Source: Pseudomonas cannabina
GTDB lineage: Bacteria; Pseudomonadota; Gammaproteobacteria; Pseudomonadales; Pseudomonadaceae
Assembly: GCF_900100365.1 (NCBI RefSeq)
Contig: NZ_FNKU01000001.1
Location: forward strand, 4,601,501-4,665,500
DNA: 64,000 nt
Reading direction: 5' to 3'
Part shown: one piece after another, positions 9,520-22,000 of the stretch
How positions within the stretch are numbered: the stretch's first letter is position 1
How the letters are laid out: every line of letters starts with the position of its first letter
Notes under the pieces: generated by a model
Database searches by the model: none
Seen by the model: the letters and a program-made list of their open reading frames with translations, nothing else
Told to the model about the DNA's origin: nothing
Translations under genes and position numbers: made by a program

Positions 9520-10467
9520 GTGAGCCAGCCTACGCCAGCCGTGCGTACCTTCCAAGACTTGATCCTCGCCCTCCAGCAATACTGGGCAGAACAAGGTTGC
9601 GTGGTACTTCAGCCCTACGATATGGAAGTAGGCGCCGGCACGTTCCACACTGCCACGTTTCTGCGCGCCGTAGGCCCGGAAACCTGGAATGCCGCTTACG
9701 TACAGCCAAGCCGTCGCCCGACTGACGGCCGTTACGGCGAGAATCCGAACCGCCTGCAGCATTACTACCAGTTTCAGGTAATTCTCAAGCCGAACCCGGA
9801 CAACTTCCAGGAACTGTACCTGGGCTCGCTCAAGCACATCGGCCTCGATCCGCTGGTGCATGACGTGCGTTTTGTCGAAGACAACTGGGAATCGCCTACT
9901 CTGGGCGCCTGGGGTCTAGGCTGGGAAATCTGGCTCAACGGCATGGAAGTCTCGCAGTTCACCTACTTCCAGCAGGTCGGCGGCCTGGAGTGCTACCCGG
10001 TCACGGGCGAAATCACTTACGGCCTCGAGCGTCTGGCGATGTACCAGCAGGGCGTGGACTCGGTCTACGATCTGGTCTGGGCTGACGGCCCGTTCGGCAA
10101 AGTGAGCTACGGCGATGTGTTCCACCAGAACGAGGTGGAGCAGTCGACCTACAACTTCGAACACGCCAACGTCGACAAACTGTTCGAACTGTTCGATTTC
10201 TACGAAAGCGAAGCCGCGCGCCTGATCGAGCTGGAATTGCCGTTGCCGGGATACGAAATGGTTCTCAAGGCCTCGCACACCTTCAACCTGCTGGATGCCC
10301 GTCGCGCGATTTCCGTGACTGCGCGTCAGCAATACATCCTGCGCGTGCGCACGCTGGCCCGTTCGGTGGCTCAGGCCTACCTGCAAGCCCGGGCCCGTCT
10401 CGGCTTCCCGATGGCGCCGCCCGATCTACGCGATGAAGTATTGGCCAAGCTGGAGGCAGCGCAATGA
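9520..10467 (+). CDS. glyQ: Glycyl-tRNA synthetase alpha subunit
   Basis: Catalytic subunit of the alpha2-beta2 bacterial glycyl-tRNA synthetase. The start is GTG at 9520, giving 315 residues beginning [20 protein letters not shown], the form found in other pseudomonads. Longer in-frame extensions run into the divergent tag gene. A GTG three codons earlier (9511) is possible. Class II synthetase motifs are visible ([34 protein letters not shown], and [12 protein letters not shown] with the motif 3 Arg). A TATACT hexamer at 9476-9481 is a good -10 for its promoter, but the -35 is weak. It overlaps glyS by ATGA. Confidence 0.97.
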   Translation: MSQPTPAVRTFQDLILALQQYWAEQGCVVLQPYDMEVGAGTFHTATFLRAVGPETWNAAYVQPSRRPTDGRYGENPNRLQHYYQFQVILKPNPDNFQELYLGSLKHIGLDPLVHDVRFVEDNWESPTLGAWGLGWEIWLNGMEVSQFTYFQQVGGLECYPVTGEITYGLERLAMYQQGVDSVYDLVWADGPFGKVSYGDVFHQNEVEQSTYNFEHANVDKLFELFDFYESEAARLIELELPLPGYEMVLKASHTFNLLDARRAISVTARQQYILRVRTLARSVAQAYLQARARLGFPMAPPDLRDEVLAKLEAAQ

Positions 10468-12518
10468 GTGCTCAAGATTTTCTGGTCGAACTGGGCACCG
10501 AAGAACTGCCACCCAAGACCCTCGTTTCCCTGGCCGACGCCTTTCTGGCCGGTATTGAAAAGGGCTTGCAGGGCGCAGGTCTGACCTACAGCGCCAAACA
10601 GGTCTACGCCGCACCGCGTCGTCTGGCTGTGCTGATTACCGAACTGTCCACGCAACAACCGGACCGCAGCGTCAACCTCGACGGCCCGCCGCGTCAGGCC
10701 GCGTTTGACGCCGACGGCAATCCGACTCAGGCGGCACTGGGCTTCGCCAAGAAGTGCGGCGTCGACTTGAGCGAGATCGATCAAAGCGGTCCGAAACTGC
10801 GTTACAGCCAGACCATCCTCGGCAAGCCGACCCTGTCGCTGCTGCCGACCATCGTCGAAGACTCGCTGAACGACCTGCCGATTGCCAAGCGCATGCGCTG
10901 GGGTGCTCGCAAGGAAGAGTTCGTGCGACCAACCCAATGGCTGGTCATGCTGTTCGGTGATCAGGTCGTCGATTGCACGATCCTCGCCCAGAGCGCCGGT
11001 CGTCACTCTCGCGGCCACCGTTTCCACCATCCGGAAGACGTGCGTATTTCCTCGCCTGCCGGTTACCTCAGCGACCTGCGCGCGGCCTATGTGCTGGCCG
11101 ACTTCAACGAACGTCGGCAGATCATCAGCAAGCGCGTCGAAGAGTTGGCCACCCAACAGGAAGGCACAGCCATCGTGCCGCCAAGCCTGCTGGATGAAGT
11201 CGCCGGTCTGGTCGAGTGGCCAGTGCCGCTGGTGTGCTCGTTCGAAGAGCGTTTCCTCGAAGTGCCGCAAGAAGCCCTGATTACCACCATGCAGGACAAC
11301 CAGAAGTATTTCTGCCTGCTGGATGTCGATGGCAAGCTGCTGCCGCGTTTCATCACGGTCGCCAACATCGAAAGCAAGGACCCGGCTCAGATCATCGCCG
11401 GTAACGAGAAAGTGGTTCGTCCGCGCCTGACCGATGCCGAGTTCTTCTTCAAGCAGGACAAGAAGCAGAAGCTGGAAACCTTCAACGATCGCTTGAAGAA
11501 CGTCGTGTTTCAGGCCCAACTGGGCAGCGTGTTCGACAAGGCCGAGCGTGTATCGAAGCTTGCCGCCTACATCGCCCCGCGCATCGGCGGCGACGCCCAG
11601 CGTGCGGCGCGCGCAGGTCTGTTGTCCAAGTGCGACCTGTCGAGTGAAATGGTCGGCGAGTTCCCGGAGATGCAGGGTATCGCCGGTTATTACTACGCCA
11701 AGGCCGATGGCGAGGCAGAAGATGTCGCGCTGGCGCTCAACGAGCAGTACATGCCACGCGGCGCAGGCGCCGAACTGCCGACCACGCTGACCGGCGCTGC
11801 GGTGGCCATTGCCGACAAGCTCGACACGCTGGTCGGCATCTTCGGTATCGGCATGCTGCCCACCGGCAGCAAAGACCCGTATGCCTTGCGCCGTGCGGCG
11901 CTGGGCATCTTGCGTATCCTGATCGAGAAAAAACTCGATCTGAACCTCGTCGAGACCGTGAAGTTCGCGGTCACGCAGTTTGGTACGAAGATCAAGCCAG
12001 CCGGTCTGGCGGAGCAGGTGCTCGATTTCATCTTCGACCGTCTGCGTGCGCGCTACGAAGACGAAGGTGTCGATGTGGCGACCTACCTCTCCGTGCGTGC
12101 CCTGCAACCTGCTTCGGCGCTGGATTTCGATCAGCGTGTTCAGGCGGTTCAGGCGTTCCGCAAACTGCCACAGGCCGCTGCACTGGCCGCAGTGAACAAG
12201 CGTGTATCGAACCTCTTGAGCAAGGCCGAGGGCAGCATTGCCCAGACCGTCGAGCCCAAGTATTTCGACAACGCCAACGAGTTCTCGCTGTACTCGGCGA
12301 TTCAGCAGGCTGACCATGCGATTCAGCCAATGGCTGCCGAGCGTCAGTACAGCGAATCGCTGGCGCGTCTGGCGATGTTGCGTGAGCCGGTCGATGCGTT
12401 CTTCGAAGCGGTAATGGTCAACGCGGAAGACGCCAACGTGCGCGCCAACCGTTATGCCTTGTTGTCGCGTCTGCGCGGCCTGTTCCTCGGCGTTGCCGAT
12501 ATCTCGCTGCTGGGCTGA
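10464..12518 (+). CDS. glyS: Glycyl-tRNA synthetase beta subunit
   Basis: Beta subunit of the heterotetrameric glycyl-tRNA synthetase, which binds tRNA-Gly. It has 684 residues, the usual length, beginning [19 protein letters not shown]. An HD-like region (around [27 protein letters not shown]) and a C-terminal DALR-type anticodon-binding region are present. The start overlaps the glyQ stop by 4 nt, so the two subunits are translationally coupled. gmhB follows after 10 bp. Confidence 0.97.
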   Translation: MSAQDFLVELGTEELPPKTLVSLADAFLAGIEKGLQGAGLTYSAKQVYAAPRRLAVLITELSTQQPDRSVNLDGPPRQAAFDADGNPTQAALGFAKKCGVDLSEIDQSGPKLRYSQTILGKPTLSLLPTIVEDSLNDLPIAKRMRWGARKEEFVRPTQWLVMLFGDQVVDCTILAQSAGRHSRGHRFHHPEDVRISSPAGYLSDLRAAYVLADFNERRQIISKRVEELATQQEGTAIVPPSLLDEVAGLVEWPVPLVCSFEERFLEVPQEALITTMQDNQKYFCLLDVDGKLLPRFITVANIESKDPAQIIAGNEKVVRPRLTDAEFFFKQDKKQKLETFNDRLKNVVFQAQLGSVFDKAERVSKLAAYIAPRIGGDAQRAARAGLLSKCDLSSEMVGEFPEMQGIAGYYYAKADGEAEDVALALNEQYMPRGAGAELPTTLTGAAVAIADKLDTLVGIFGIGMLPTGSKDPYALRRAALGILRILIEKKLDLNLVETVKFAVTQFGTKIKPAGLAEQVLDFIFDRLRARYEDEGVDVATYLSVRALQPASALDFDQRVQAVQAFRKLPQAAALAAVNKRVSNLLSKAEGSIAQTVEPKYFDNANEFSLYSAIQQADHAIQPMAAERQYSESLARLAMLREPVDAFFEAVMVNAEDANVRANRYALLSRLRGLFLGVADISLLG

Positions 12519-12528
12519 CAAGGGTTCG

Positions 12529-13083
12529 ATGGTGAAACTGCTGATACTGGATCGGGACGGCGTGATCAATCACGACTCCGACGCTTATATAAAGTCGGTG
12601 GAGGAATGGCTGCCCATTCCCGGCTCGATCGAGGCTATCGCAGACCTGAGCAAGGCCGGCTGGACGGTGGCGGTTGCTACCAACCAGTCCGGTATTGCCC
12701 GAGGTTATTACGACCTGGCCACTCTGGACGCCATGCATGCGCGTTTGCGCGAACTGGTGGCGGAGCAGGGCGGCGAGGTGGGTTTGATCGTCTATTGCCC
12801 GCACGGGCCGGATGAAGGCTGTGACTGCCGCAAACCCAGACCCGGCATGCTGCGAACCATCGCTCGTCACTACGCGGCCGAGCTCAAGGGTCTATGGTTC
12901 GTAGGCGACAGCAAAGGTGACCTGCAGGCCGCGTTGGCCGTCGATTCCCAGCCTGTGTTGGTGTTGACCGGCAAAGGCCGCAGGACGATGGACGGAGACG
13001 TGCCTGACGGCACACTGATTTTTGACGATCTGGCGGCGGTTGCCGCAGAACTTATCCACAACAGCGCTTCACTGAACAGCTGA
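12529..13083 (+). CDS. gmhB: D-glycero-beta-D-manno-heptose 1,7-bisphosphate 7-phosphatase
   Basis: Removes the 7-phosphate from heptose bisphosphate in ADP-heptose synthesis for the LPS inner core. The 184-residue HAD phosphatase begins VKLLILDRDGVIN (catalytic Asp8 and Asp10). ATNQSGIARG is motif II, the zinc loop is CPHGPDEGCDC, and motif III and IV residues are in KPRPGML and VGDSKGD. ATG 12529 is followed immediately by GTG 12532; either could be used. It sits 10 bp after glyS and upstream of plsC, the standard Pseudomonas order. The 3' end carries a perfect DnaA-box sequence (13052-13060). Confidence 0.94.
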   Translation: MVKLLILDRDGVINHDSDAYIKSVEEWLPIPGSIEAIADLSKAGWTVAVATNQSGIARGYYDLATLDAMHARLRELVAEQGGEVGLIVYCPHGPDEGCDCRKPRPGMLRTIARHYAAELKGLWFVGDSKGDLQAALAVDSQPVLVLTGKGRRTMDGDVPDGTLIFDDLAAVAAELIHNSASLNS

Positions 13084-13140
13084 CCCATCAGGTTCGGAAC
13101 GCTCCAGGAGCGGGCACCTGCCCGTACGGTAAACGTAACT

Positions 13141-13911
13141 ATGTCGATCATGCAGGCAATCAGGACTTTCTTCTTTTACCTGTTGCTGGGCACCAGCTCG
13201 CTGCTGTGGTGCACATTGAGCTTTTTCATCGCGCCTTTTCTGCCGTTCAAAGCCCGCTATCGCTTCATCAACGTCTACTGGTGCCGCTGCGCACTCTGGC
13301 TGACCCGGGTGTTCCTGAACATCAAGGTTGAAGTGGCCGGTGCAGAAAACGTCCCGAAAACGCCCTGCGTGATCATCTCCAACCACCAGAGCACGTGGGA
13401 AACCTTCTTTCTCTCGGCGTATTTCGAGCCGTTGAGCCAGGTCCTCAAGCGTGAGTTGCTGTACGTGCCGTTCTTCGGCTGGGCCATGGCCATGCTGCGC
13501 CCGATCGCCATCGATCGTGAAAACCCGAAAGCGGCCTTGAGGGAAATCGCCAAGAAGGGCGACGAACTGCTCAAGGACGGTGTCTGGGTGCTGATCTTCC
13601 CGGAAGGCACACGCGTGCCTTACGGCCAGGTCGGCAAATTCTCGCGCGGCGGCACAGCACTGGCGGTCAACGCTGATCTGCCAGTCCTGCCGGTCGCTCA
13701 CAACGCCGGCAAATACTGGCCTCGAGATGGCTGGGCGAAGAGACCCGGCACCATCCAGGTGGTGATTGGCGAGCCGATGTATGCCGAAGGCACCGGCCCC
13801 CGCGCTATTGCTGCCTTGAACGACCGTGTTCAGACCTGGAACGAAGACACGCAACGCGCGATGGGCACGCCGGTCACGCCTGCAACCACTGCAGAAAAAG
13901 TCCCGGCGTGA
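13141..13911 (+). CDS. plsC: 1-acyl-sn-glycerol-3-phosphate acyltransferase
   Basis: Inner-membrane enzyme that makes phosphatidic acid by acylating lysophosphatidate (lptA/PA0005 in P. aeruginosa). The 256-residue protein has an N-terminal membrane anchor (about 8-35), the catalytic block NHQSTWE at 81-87 (His82, Glu87) and the glycerol-phosphate binding block FPEGTR at about 154-159. The ATG at 13141 follows a 57-bp gap after gmhB. In related pseudomonads this gene abuts gyrB; here an 18.7 kb island follows its stop codon. Confidence 0.94.
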   Translation: MSIMQAIRTFFFYLLLGTSSLLWCTLSFFIAPFLPFKARYRFINVYWCRCALWLTRVFLNIKVEVAGAENVPKTPCVIISNHQSTWETFFLSAYFEPLSQVLKRELLYVPFFGWAMAMLRPIAIDRENPKAALREIAKKGDELLKDGVWVLIFPEGTRVPYGQVGKFSRGGTALAVNADLPVLPVAHNAGKYWPRDGWAKRPGTIQVVIGEPMYAEGTGPRAIAALNDRVQTWNEDTQRAMGTPVTPATTAEKVPA

Positions 13912-14287
13912 TTTTGTGGATAACCTGTGCACGGTTTTTGGAAAAGCATTGTAAAACCGTTATAAGTGCCTAATTGTGCAGCTTATTTCTCAACGTGCTT
14001 AGCACGTCGAAAACGTGCATAAGTTTTAGTGATGTACAAAAACCGACCTTTTCGAGGTCGGTTTTTTAGTGGCGCGCGATTAACCGTTGCGTCGTTCATT
14101 CCAGAAAAAAAACTGGCGGGCCGGGAAGAATTTTCCTCAAGTAGGAATTTTCTTACATGTGTGTGGTCTGTTTCACGATGGTTACACCTGATGTCACTTA
14201 GCCGCTATCCGGCATGACGTTGACTGTCGTATCGACCAACCCCGAGTAGGCGTAACTCTCGCCTCCAGCGCTTTTAATGGAATATTT
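13912..14287. other. Intergenic left edge of the CDI island
   Basis: This 376-bp stretch has no credible gene. It holds a perfect DnaA-box sequence (13915-13923, minus orientation), a small palindrome ACGTGC-TTA-GCACGT (13993-14007), a strong intrinsic terminator (14038-14067), and then about 220 bp leading to cdiB. In the last part I see no clear sigma-70 promoter. The junction between core DNA and island probably lies here. Confidence 0.6.
14038..14067 (+). terminator. Intrinsic terminator downstream of plsC
   Basis: A perfect 12-bp stem AAAAACCGACCT / AGGTCGGTTTTT with loop TTTCG and a T run. Because the stem is flanked by A and T runs it could work in both directions. It insulates the CDI operon from the glyQ-to-plsC transcription unit. 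Confidence 0.85.
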
Positions 14288-15991
14288 ATGCTTGCCTCCA
14301 AAAGGACATGGCTGAGTCTGTGCGCGTTATTGTTGGCCATGGAAGCGTTGACGCCTGTTCAGGCCGCGACCCCCGGTGAACAGGACCTCATACGTGATCG
14401 CCAGGACCGTTTGCTCGAAGAGCAACGCCGCCGCCTGGAAGAGCTCAAGGACCTGCCCGGCAAACAGACCACGCCAACAGCGCCTGTCGCCCCGGCCGAC
14501 ACCCGCTGCTTCACGATCAACCGCATCGAACTCAAAGGCGCTGACGCACTGTCGCCCGCTGAACGTGATGCGCTGATCACACCGTTTCAGGGCAAATGCC
14601 TCGGCGTGGCCCAGCTCAACGAACTGCTCAAGGCCATTACCGACCATTACATCGAGAAAGGTCTGGTGACCACTCGTGCCTATCTGCCGCAGCAGGATCT
14701 GTCCAAAGGCGACCTACAAGTGCTGGTCATCGAGGGCAAGCTGGAAAAACTGCGCAGTGACGCTGACAGCGGTCTGTCGGATCGCGAACTGGCCATGACC
14801 TTTCCCGGACAGGAAGGGCACGTGGTCAACCTGCGCGAAATCGAGCAGATGGTAGACCAGCTCAACCGTTTGCCTTCCAATCAGGCGCAAATGGAGCTGA
14901 CCCCAGGCCAGGCCGTAGGTGGCAGTGACGTACTGGTCAAGAATGCTCCGCAAAAACCCTGGCGCGCCAGCCTGTCACGCAACAACGAAGGCCAGCGCAG
15001 TACCGGCGAGCAGCAGTGGAACGTCGGCCTGGACTGGGACAGCCCGCTGGGCCTTGCCGACCAATTGAGCCTGCGCGGCGGGCATGACGCCGTCAGCGAC
15101 CATCAACAGGGGTCGCACAACGGCCTGCTGTCGTACAGCTTGCCGTGGGGCTGGTGGACCTTCAGCTACCTGTACAGCGAAAGTGAATACCGCTCGCAAA
15201 CCCAGGCTGACGGCTTCAAGTTCAAGCAGGATGGCGACAGCCAGAACCATCAGTTCCGTGCCGAACGCGTCATTCACCGTGACTCGGTCAGCAAGACCTC
15301 GCTCAACGCCGGTCTGGCGTACCTGCGCACCAACAACTATCTCGACAACAGCAAGATCGGCGTGAGCAGCAATCGCATCACCGAAGCACAATTCGGCATC
15401 AACCATGGCCGACGGGTCGGCTCGGCGTTCGTCAACATCGACCTGGGCATGCAGCAGGGCATCGGTTTGCTGGACGCGCAAGGCAATCACGATCCGGGGC
15501 CGGGCGAAGCTGATGCGCGTTACCGCAAATACACCGGCACCATCAGCTACCTGCACCCGTTTCAGCTGTGGGGCGAGAACCTGGCGTTCACCAGCCTGGC
15601 CACCGGACAGCGCAGTGAAGACGTGCTGTTCAGCCCGCAACGCCTGAGCCTCGGCGGATCGTCGTCGGTGCGCGGCTACAAAGATGAGTTTCTGTCCGGC
15701 GACAGCGGCGGCTACTGGCGCAACGAAATACGCCTGACCCGCCCGGTAACCCTCGACTGGTTGCGGCCAGTGTTCGTCGAGTACGGCGCTGCGGCGGGTT
15801 ACGATCAGGGCGTGATCAGCAATGACCGTTACAACGGTCAGGAACACGGGCGGCTGTCCAGCAACTCGTTCGAGCTGTTTACCCGCGGCCAGCACGTCGC
15901 CGCGTCTGTCACCTTTGCTCACTCTCTGGAACGTCCCGACGTCATCGAGCGCGAAGCGCCGATCTATTTCCGCGTGGACTTTTTCCTTTAA
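14288..15991 (+). CDS. cdiB: Two-partner secretion outer-membrane transporter (CdiB/ShlB type)
   Basis: Omp85-superfamily beta-barrel that exports the CdiA partner across the outer membrane. The 567-residue protein has a signal peptide ending VQA-AT (~26), a charged linker helix (about 30-55) and a POTRA_2 domain (about 75-155) starting CFTINRIELKGADALS. Cys74 and Cys103 are placed for the usual POTRA disulfide. The remainder is a C-terminal 16-strand barrel with the lid-lock motif SSVRGYKDEFLSGDSG (VRGY at about 462-465) and a final aromatic-rich strand. It lies 39 bp upstream of the large cdiA gene, the usual TPS operon order. Confidence 0.94.
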   Translation: MLASKRTWLSLCALLLAMEALTPVQAATPGEQDLIRDRQDRLLEEQRRRLEELKDLPGKQTTPTAPVAPADTRCFTINRIELKGADALSPAERDALITPFQGKCLGVAQLNELLKAITDHYIEKGLVTTRAYLPQQDLSKGDLQVLVIEGKLEKLRSDADSGLSDRELAMTFPGQEGHVVNLREIEQMVDQLNRLPSNQAQMELTPGQAVGGSDVLVKNAPQKPWRASLSRNNEGQRSTGEQQWNVGLDWDSPLGLADQLSLRGGHDAVSDHQQGSHNGLLSYSLPWGWWTFSYLYSESEYRSQTQADGFKFKQDGDSQNHQFRAERVIHRDSVSKTSLNAGLAYLRTNNYLDNSKIGVSSNRITEAQFGINHGRRVGSAFVNIDLGMQQGIGLLDAQGNHDPGPGEADARYRKYTGTISYLHPFQLWGENLAFTSLATGQRSEDVLFSPQRLSLGGSSSVRGYKDEFLSGDSGGYWRNEIRLTRPVTLDWLRPVFVEYGAAAGYDQGVISNDRYNGQEHGRLSSNSFELFTRGQHVAASVTFAHSLERPDVIEREAPIYFRVDFFL

Positions 15992-16030
15992 CAACGCCGC
16001 TCCTGATAACACTGCCCCGAGGTTACTCAC

Positions 16031-19000
16031 ATGGACGTTCATCAACTGGCTCTGCTGGCACGTCAGCCTTCTGCTGCGCTGACCGAACGCCCACGTTTCT
16101 GGGGTATCCCCAAACGCGGCATCGCGCTGATCCTCGCCAACGCACTGTTCTGGCAGCCGCTGCTGGTGCAAGCCGAAGGCATCGCGGTCAGCGGCACCAC
16201 CAACACCTCGGTAGGCCAGGCTGGCAATGGCGTGCCGGTGATCAACATCGCCGCGCCCAACGGTGCCGGGCTGTCGCATAACCAGTACCAGCAGTACAAC
16301 GTCGACAGCAAAGGCGTGATTCTCAACAACGCGACCAATGCCACCCAGAACACCCAACTGGGCGGCATTATCGTGGGCAACAAGAATCTTGGAGGCACTG
16401 CCGCCCGAACGATTCTCAACGAAGTGACCGGAGCCAACGCCAGCCAGCTCAGCGGTTACACGGAAGTCGCGGGGCAGTCGGCGCGGGTGATCGTGGCCAA
16501 CCCCTATGGCATCAGTTGCAACGGCTGCGGCTTTATCAACACTCCGCAAGTCACGTTGACCACCGGCAAGCCGGTGCTGGACGCCAATGGTCAGTTGAAT
16601 CGCTTCAACGTGCAGGGCGGCAGCGTGTCCATTGATGGCGTAGGCCTGAATGCGGACAACGTCGATCAGTTCGACATCATCACCCGCAGCGCGAAAATCA
16701 ACGCCGAGCTGCATGCCAAACGCCTGAACATCATCGCCGGCCGCAACGACGTCGATGCGCAGACGCTCAATGCCACACCGCTGCCAGACGACGGCAGCGC
16801 CAAACCCGAGCTGGCGATCGACTCCTCGGCGCTGGGCGGGATGTACGCCGGGGCGGTGCGGCTGGTTGGCACTGAGGCGGGCGTCGGCGTTCGGCTTGCC
16901 GGAGACCTGGCGGCCAGCGGTGGCGATATCAATATTGATGCCAACGGCAAGCTGACCATGAATCAGACCGCAGCCAGCGGCAACATCGTTGCCAAGGCTC
17001 GCGATATCACCGTCACCGGTCCGGCCTACGCCGGTTCACAGCTGACGCTCAATGCGTCAGGCACACTGACCAACAGCAGCGATCTGGTAGCCGCTCAGGC
17101 GGTGAATATTGATGCCGCGCAACTGAGCAACACCGGCGTCATCGAATCCGGGATCAACGCCGACAACACACGCAACAGCACGGGCACCTTGAGCCTGCGT
17201 GCCCGCAACATCGTCAATCAGGGCACCCTGGCCGCCAGCAGCACACTCAGCGCCATCGTCAGCGAAACGCTGGATAACCGCGCCGGGAAGATCGTTTCGG
17301 AAGGCACGCTGACGGCAAGCGCGGCGCGCCTCGACAACAGCAACGGCCAGCTCTCCAGCGCCGGTGAGCAACTCGTCACCGCCAGCGAAAGCCTGGACAA
17401 CTCCGCCGGGCAACTGGTGACTGACGGCGCGCTGACTGTAAGCAGCGCACGTCTGAACAACAACGGCGGCACGCTGAGCGCTGCTCAGGCCCTGAACATC
17501 AATTCGGCACAGCTCGACAACAGCGCGACCAGCCGGATCACCAGCGGCGCGGCACTGACGCTGAACACCACCGTACTCAACAACCTTGGTGGCCTGATTT
17601 CCGGCTGGCAGGGCGTGACCCTGACCGGCGACCGCTTCGACAACAGCGCAGGCACGCTGGTCAGCAACACCGACATGACACTCGCCCTGAATGGCGCCTT
17701 CACCAATACCAACGGCACCGTGGTCAGCACTTCAGGCATGACCCTTGACCTGCCGGGCGCGCTGAACAACAGCAATGGCACGATTGTCAGCGGTGCGGAT
17801 CTACTGCTGCGGCGCGGCGGCACAGTGACCAACAACAATGGTCGGCTGACCAGTCAGGGCCTGATGACCCTGTTTGCCAATACCCTAGATAACAGCAACA
17901 ACGGCACGCTTGCCGGCAGCGCAGTCTCGATCACGTCCAGTGGCGACGTGCTGAACGGCAACAACGGGCTGATCGACAGCCGCACCGGCACGCTCGGGCT
18001 GAACGCTGGCGCGCTGAACAACGACGGCGGCATCGTGCAAAGCGCTAACACACTGACGTTGGCGACCGGCAATGGCGCCGCCAGCAACGTGGGTGGCAGC
18101 CTCATCGCGCAGTCGGGTGACCTGTCGATCACCGGTGCCAGCGTCGACAACAGCGCGGGTGTGCTGGCCAGTCTGGCCGGAAACGTGAATACCGACCTTG
18201 CCGGCGTGCTGCGCAATGGCCTTTCAAACGCCAAAGGCGGTGTCATCCAGGGCCAGCGCCTGCTGCTGACCGCCCGTGGTGGCATCGATAACAACGGCGG
18301 CAGCATCGCCGCCCAACAAGGCGACGCACTGATTCAGGCGTCGACCTTCGATAACCGTAACGGCGCCTTGTCGGCCACTGGCCTGGTGCAAGTGCGCGGC
18401 GACAGCTTCGATAACAGCGGTGACCAAGGCGGCCAGGTGGCAGGTCGCGATATCGATTTCGACCTGTCCGGCGCATTGAACAACCGTCAGGGCATTATCG
18501 AAAGTGACAACAGCCTGCTGCTCAAGGCAGCCAGCCTGGACAACACGCAAGGACAACTGCGCGCGCTGGGCAGCGGTGGTTCCACCGCACTGAGCCTGAG
18601 CGGCGCGCTGGACAACAGCCGTGGCACGCTGGAAAGCGCGAGCAGCAATCTGCAATTCGCCCTCGGCAGCCTGGTCAATACCGACGGCTCCATTCTGCAC
18701 GTCGGCCAAGGCGCTCTGGGCCTGAGCCTGGCCCTGCTGCAAAACGCAGGCGGCAGCATTTCCACCAATGGCACCCTGGCCCTGACCGGCGACAGCTGGA
18801 CCAACAGCACCACGCTGCAAGCGGCCAACCTGGACCTGAACATCGGCAGCTTCACCCAGCTCGGCGGCGGGCAGTTACTGGCAGCCAACAGCTTCATCGG
18901 GCGCGGTGGCAACTGGACCAACGACGGGCGCATCGCCAGCGACGGTACGCTGGACGTGCGCCTGACCGGTGCCTACAACGGCGCAGGCAGCATGACCAGC

Positions 19001-22000
19001 CTGGGCGCTTCGACGCTGAAGGCCGCGCAACTCAACCTGACCGACGCCAACGCGCGGCTGGCCAGCGGCGCTGCCGGTGTCATCGATATCGATGGCATCC
19101 TCAACAACAGCGGGCGCATAACGGGCAACACCGACCTGCAAGTGAACGCGGGCACCCTCAACAACTTCGGCACCCTGGGCGCGGGCGGCAATCTGTCCGT
19201 CAGCACCCCGACACTGCTGAACCAGAACGCGCTGATCTTCAGCGGCGGCAATACCTCGCTGCTGGTCAATGATTTCACCAACCAGTACGCCGATGTGTAC
19301 AGCATGGGCAATCTGCAGATCAGCCGCGATGCCGCAGGCGCGTTCGCCAACAGCATCGTCAACCGCTCTGCCACGCTGACCAGCGACGGCAGCATGCTGC
19401 TGGCCGCCAACACGGTTCAGAACATTCGTGACGTGCTGTCGGTCAAGGACTCCGGCATCTACAGCGCTCGCATCGACGAACTGTCCTGCTCCACTCCGGG
19501 CACCGGCAATCTGGATTGCGACGGCGGCAAGGAGCACCACGTCTGGAAGATCCAGCAACTGGAAAAGCTGGAAGTGACTGCCGCCAGCGCCGCCTCGAGC
19601 ATCACCGCTGGTGGCAACATGACACTGGCCGGTGGCGACTTCCTCAACAGCAGCAGCTCGCTGGCCAGCGGCGGGGCGTTGACCGCTACGTTCAACAACT
19701 TCAACAATGTGGGCGTGGTCACCGGCCAGACCGAGAACGACCGCATCTTCGTCTCCCGCCGTACCCGCGACGATGACCGTTGGGATGAAGACGCCAGGCT
19801 GTTCAACCTGCGCTATTCGCAGGACAGCCCCCGCTACGACCCGAATAACCTGGGTGGCTTGCAAGCCGCGATGAGTAACTTCATCGCGATCACTGAGCGT
19901 GACGTCCCAGAGCTTGAAACCAACCGCCAGCTCGCCTCCGATGCCACGACCTACGCCGCCATCATCCAGGCCGGCGGCCCGGTCAGCATTACCGCAGGCA
20001 ACAACTTCGACAACAGTGTCGTGCGCGGCGGCTTCACTTACGTCAGCGGCGGCACACGCACGGACACCACAGCGCCGGGCACCGACTATGCGACGGTCGT
20101 GACGCTCAATCGCCAATTGCCGCCCGACCTTGCGCAGCAGCAGGTCAACCCGACGGCGCTGCCAGGCTTCAGCCTGCCGACCGGGCAGAACGGCCTGTTC
20201 CGCCTGAGCGACACGCAAAACAGTGCGAGCCTGCCCGGCAGCGGCGCGCAACTGCTGAGCGCTGCCACGGCCCCCCAGCCCCATCCTTATCTGATCGAGA
20301 CCAACCCGGCGCTGACCGACCTGCGGCAGTTCTTGAGCTCCAGCTATTTGCTCGACACCGTCGGCTACAACCCCGACGCCGCCTGGAAACGCCTGGGCGA
20401 TGGTTATTACGAGCAGCGCCTGATTCAGCAAGCGGTCATCGCGCGTACCGGGCAACGCTTCATCGACGGTCTGACCAGCGACGAAGCCATGTACAAGTAC
20501 CTGATGGACAACGCCATCGCCAGCAAAAGCACGCTGGACCTCAGCGTTGGCGTGGCGCTGACCGGCGAGCAGGTCGCGGCCCTGACCCACGACATCGTCT
20601 GGATGGAAGATCAGGTCGTGCGCGGCGAACACGTGCTGGTGCCGGTGCTTTACCTGGCCCAGGCCAACAATCGACTGGCCAACAACGGCGCGCTGATCCA
20701 GGGCGGCGACCTGTCGCTGATTGCGGGCAACAACCTGACCAACGTTGGCACGCTCAGAGCGACCAGCACCCTCAACGCCCGCGCTGGCAACAGCCTCATC
20801 AACGAAGGCCTGATCCAGACCAATGAGCGTCTGAACCTGAGTTCCGGTAACGACCTGATCAACCGCGCGGGAGGCGTTGTCGCCGGTCGTGACGTGACCC
20901 TCAGTTCCGTGAATGGCGACGTGAGCAACGAGCGTAGCGTTACCCGCCACCAGAGCGCGGTCGGCAACTCCACGTGGCGCAGAGACTTCGCCAACAACGC
21001 CGCCCGCGTCGAGGCCGCCAATGACCTGACCGTCAGCGCCGGGCGCGACGTCAACAACAGCGGCGTATTGCAGGCCGGGCGCGACGTGACCCTGCTGGCT
21101 GACCGCGACGTCGCGATCAACGCGGCACAGCTCCAGCAAGGCCGCACCGACGGACCGAATCACGTACGCACCAGCACCACCCAACTGGGCGCCAGCGTAA
21201 ACGCCGGCCAGGACGTTGCCGTGCAGGCGGGTCGTGATGTAGGTGTCACCGCCAGTCGTGTGGACGCCGGACGGGATATGGCCTTGCGCTCTGCTGGCAA
21301 CATTGCGCTGGAGTCGGCAGCCAACCAAAGCGAGTACATCTCGCGAAGCAAAAAAACCAAACTGGAAACCCGCACGGTCAATCAGCAGGCCAGCGACCTC
21401 AACGCGGGCGGTAACCTCTCGGCAGAGGCCGGGCAAAACCTCGACATCGTCGCCAGCCGGGTCACGGCAGGCGGAAACGTTGGGCTGGATGCCGCGCAGG
21501 ACATGACCATCGCGTCGGCCAAGGACGAGAACTCGTACTTCTACTCGAAAAAGAGCAAAAGCTCGTTCGGACGCAGCAGCAGCAAACAGCAGGAGAGCTA
21601 CGACAGCACCAACATGGCCTCCGAGGTCAACGCCGGTCAGGACCTCACCGTCAATGCCAGCAAGGCCGCCGACGGCAGCGTCAACATCAATGGCGGTCGT
21701 GACGTCAGTGTGATCGGCAGCAAGCTGTCGGCAGGCAACGACCTGGTACTGGGCGCCACCAACGATGTGGCGGTGCTCTCGGGCGTCGAAGAACACGGGG
21801 CGTACAGCAAGAAGACCAAGTCCGGTTTCCTCGGCCTGTCGAAAAGCGGAAAAAGCCAGCTGAAGACCAGCGCCACGCAGGTCGGCAGCGAGCTGAACGC
21901 TGGCGACGATGTGGTGCTTGCGTCCGGCAAGGACGTGCGGCTGCGCGCCAGTGAAATCGGCGCGGGCAATGACGTGGACGTCAGAGCCGGTCTGCTGGAC

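Noticed and set aside
10377..12569. 730-residue open frame on the minus strand across glyS
   Set aside because: It lies entirely antisense to glyS with its intact synthetase sequence. High-GC codon bias in Pseudomonas creates long antisense frames; the translation has no family features.
14029..14217. 62-residue plus-strand frame before cdiB
   Set aside because: It spans the intrinsic terminator at 14038-14067 and has no ribosome-binding site or family similarity.
18875..21796. 973-residue minus-strand frame inside cdiA
   Set aside because: Shadow of the repetitive, GC-rich haemagglutinin-repeat coding sequence; the antisense protein is low-complexity Ala/Gly/Val and lacks a start signal.
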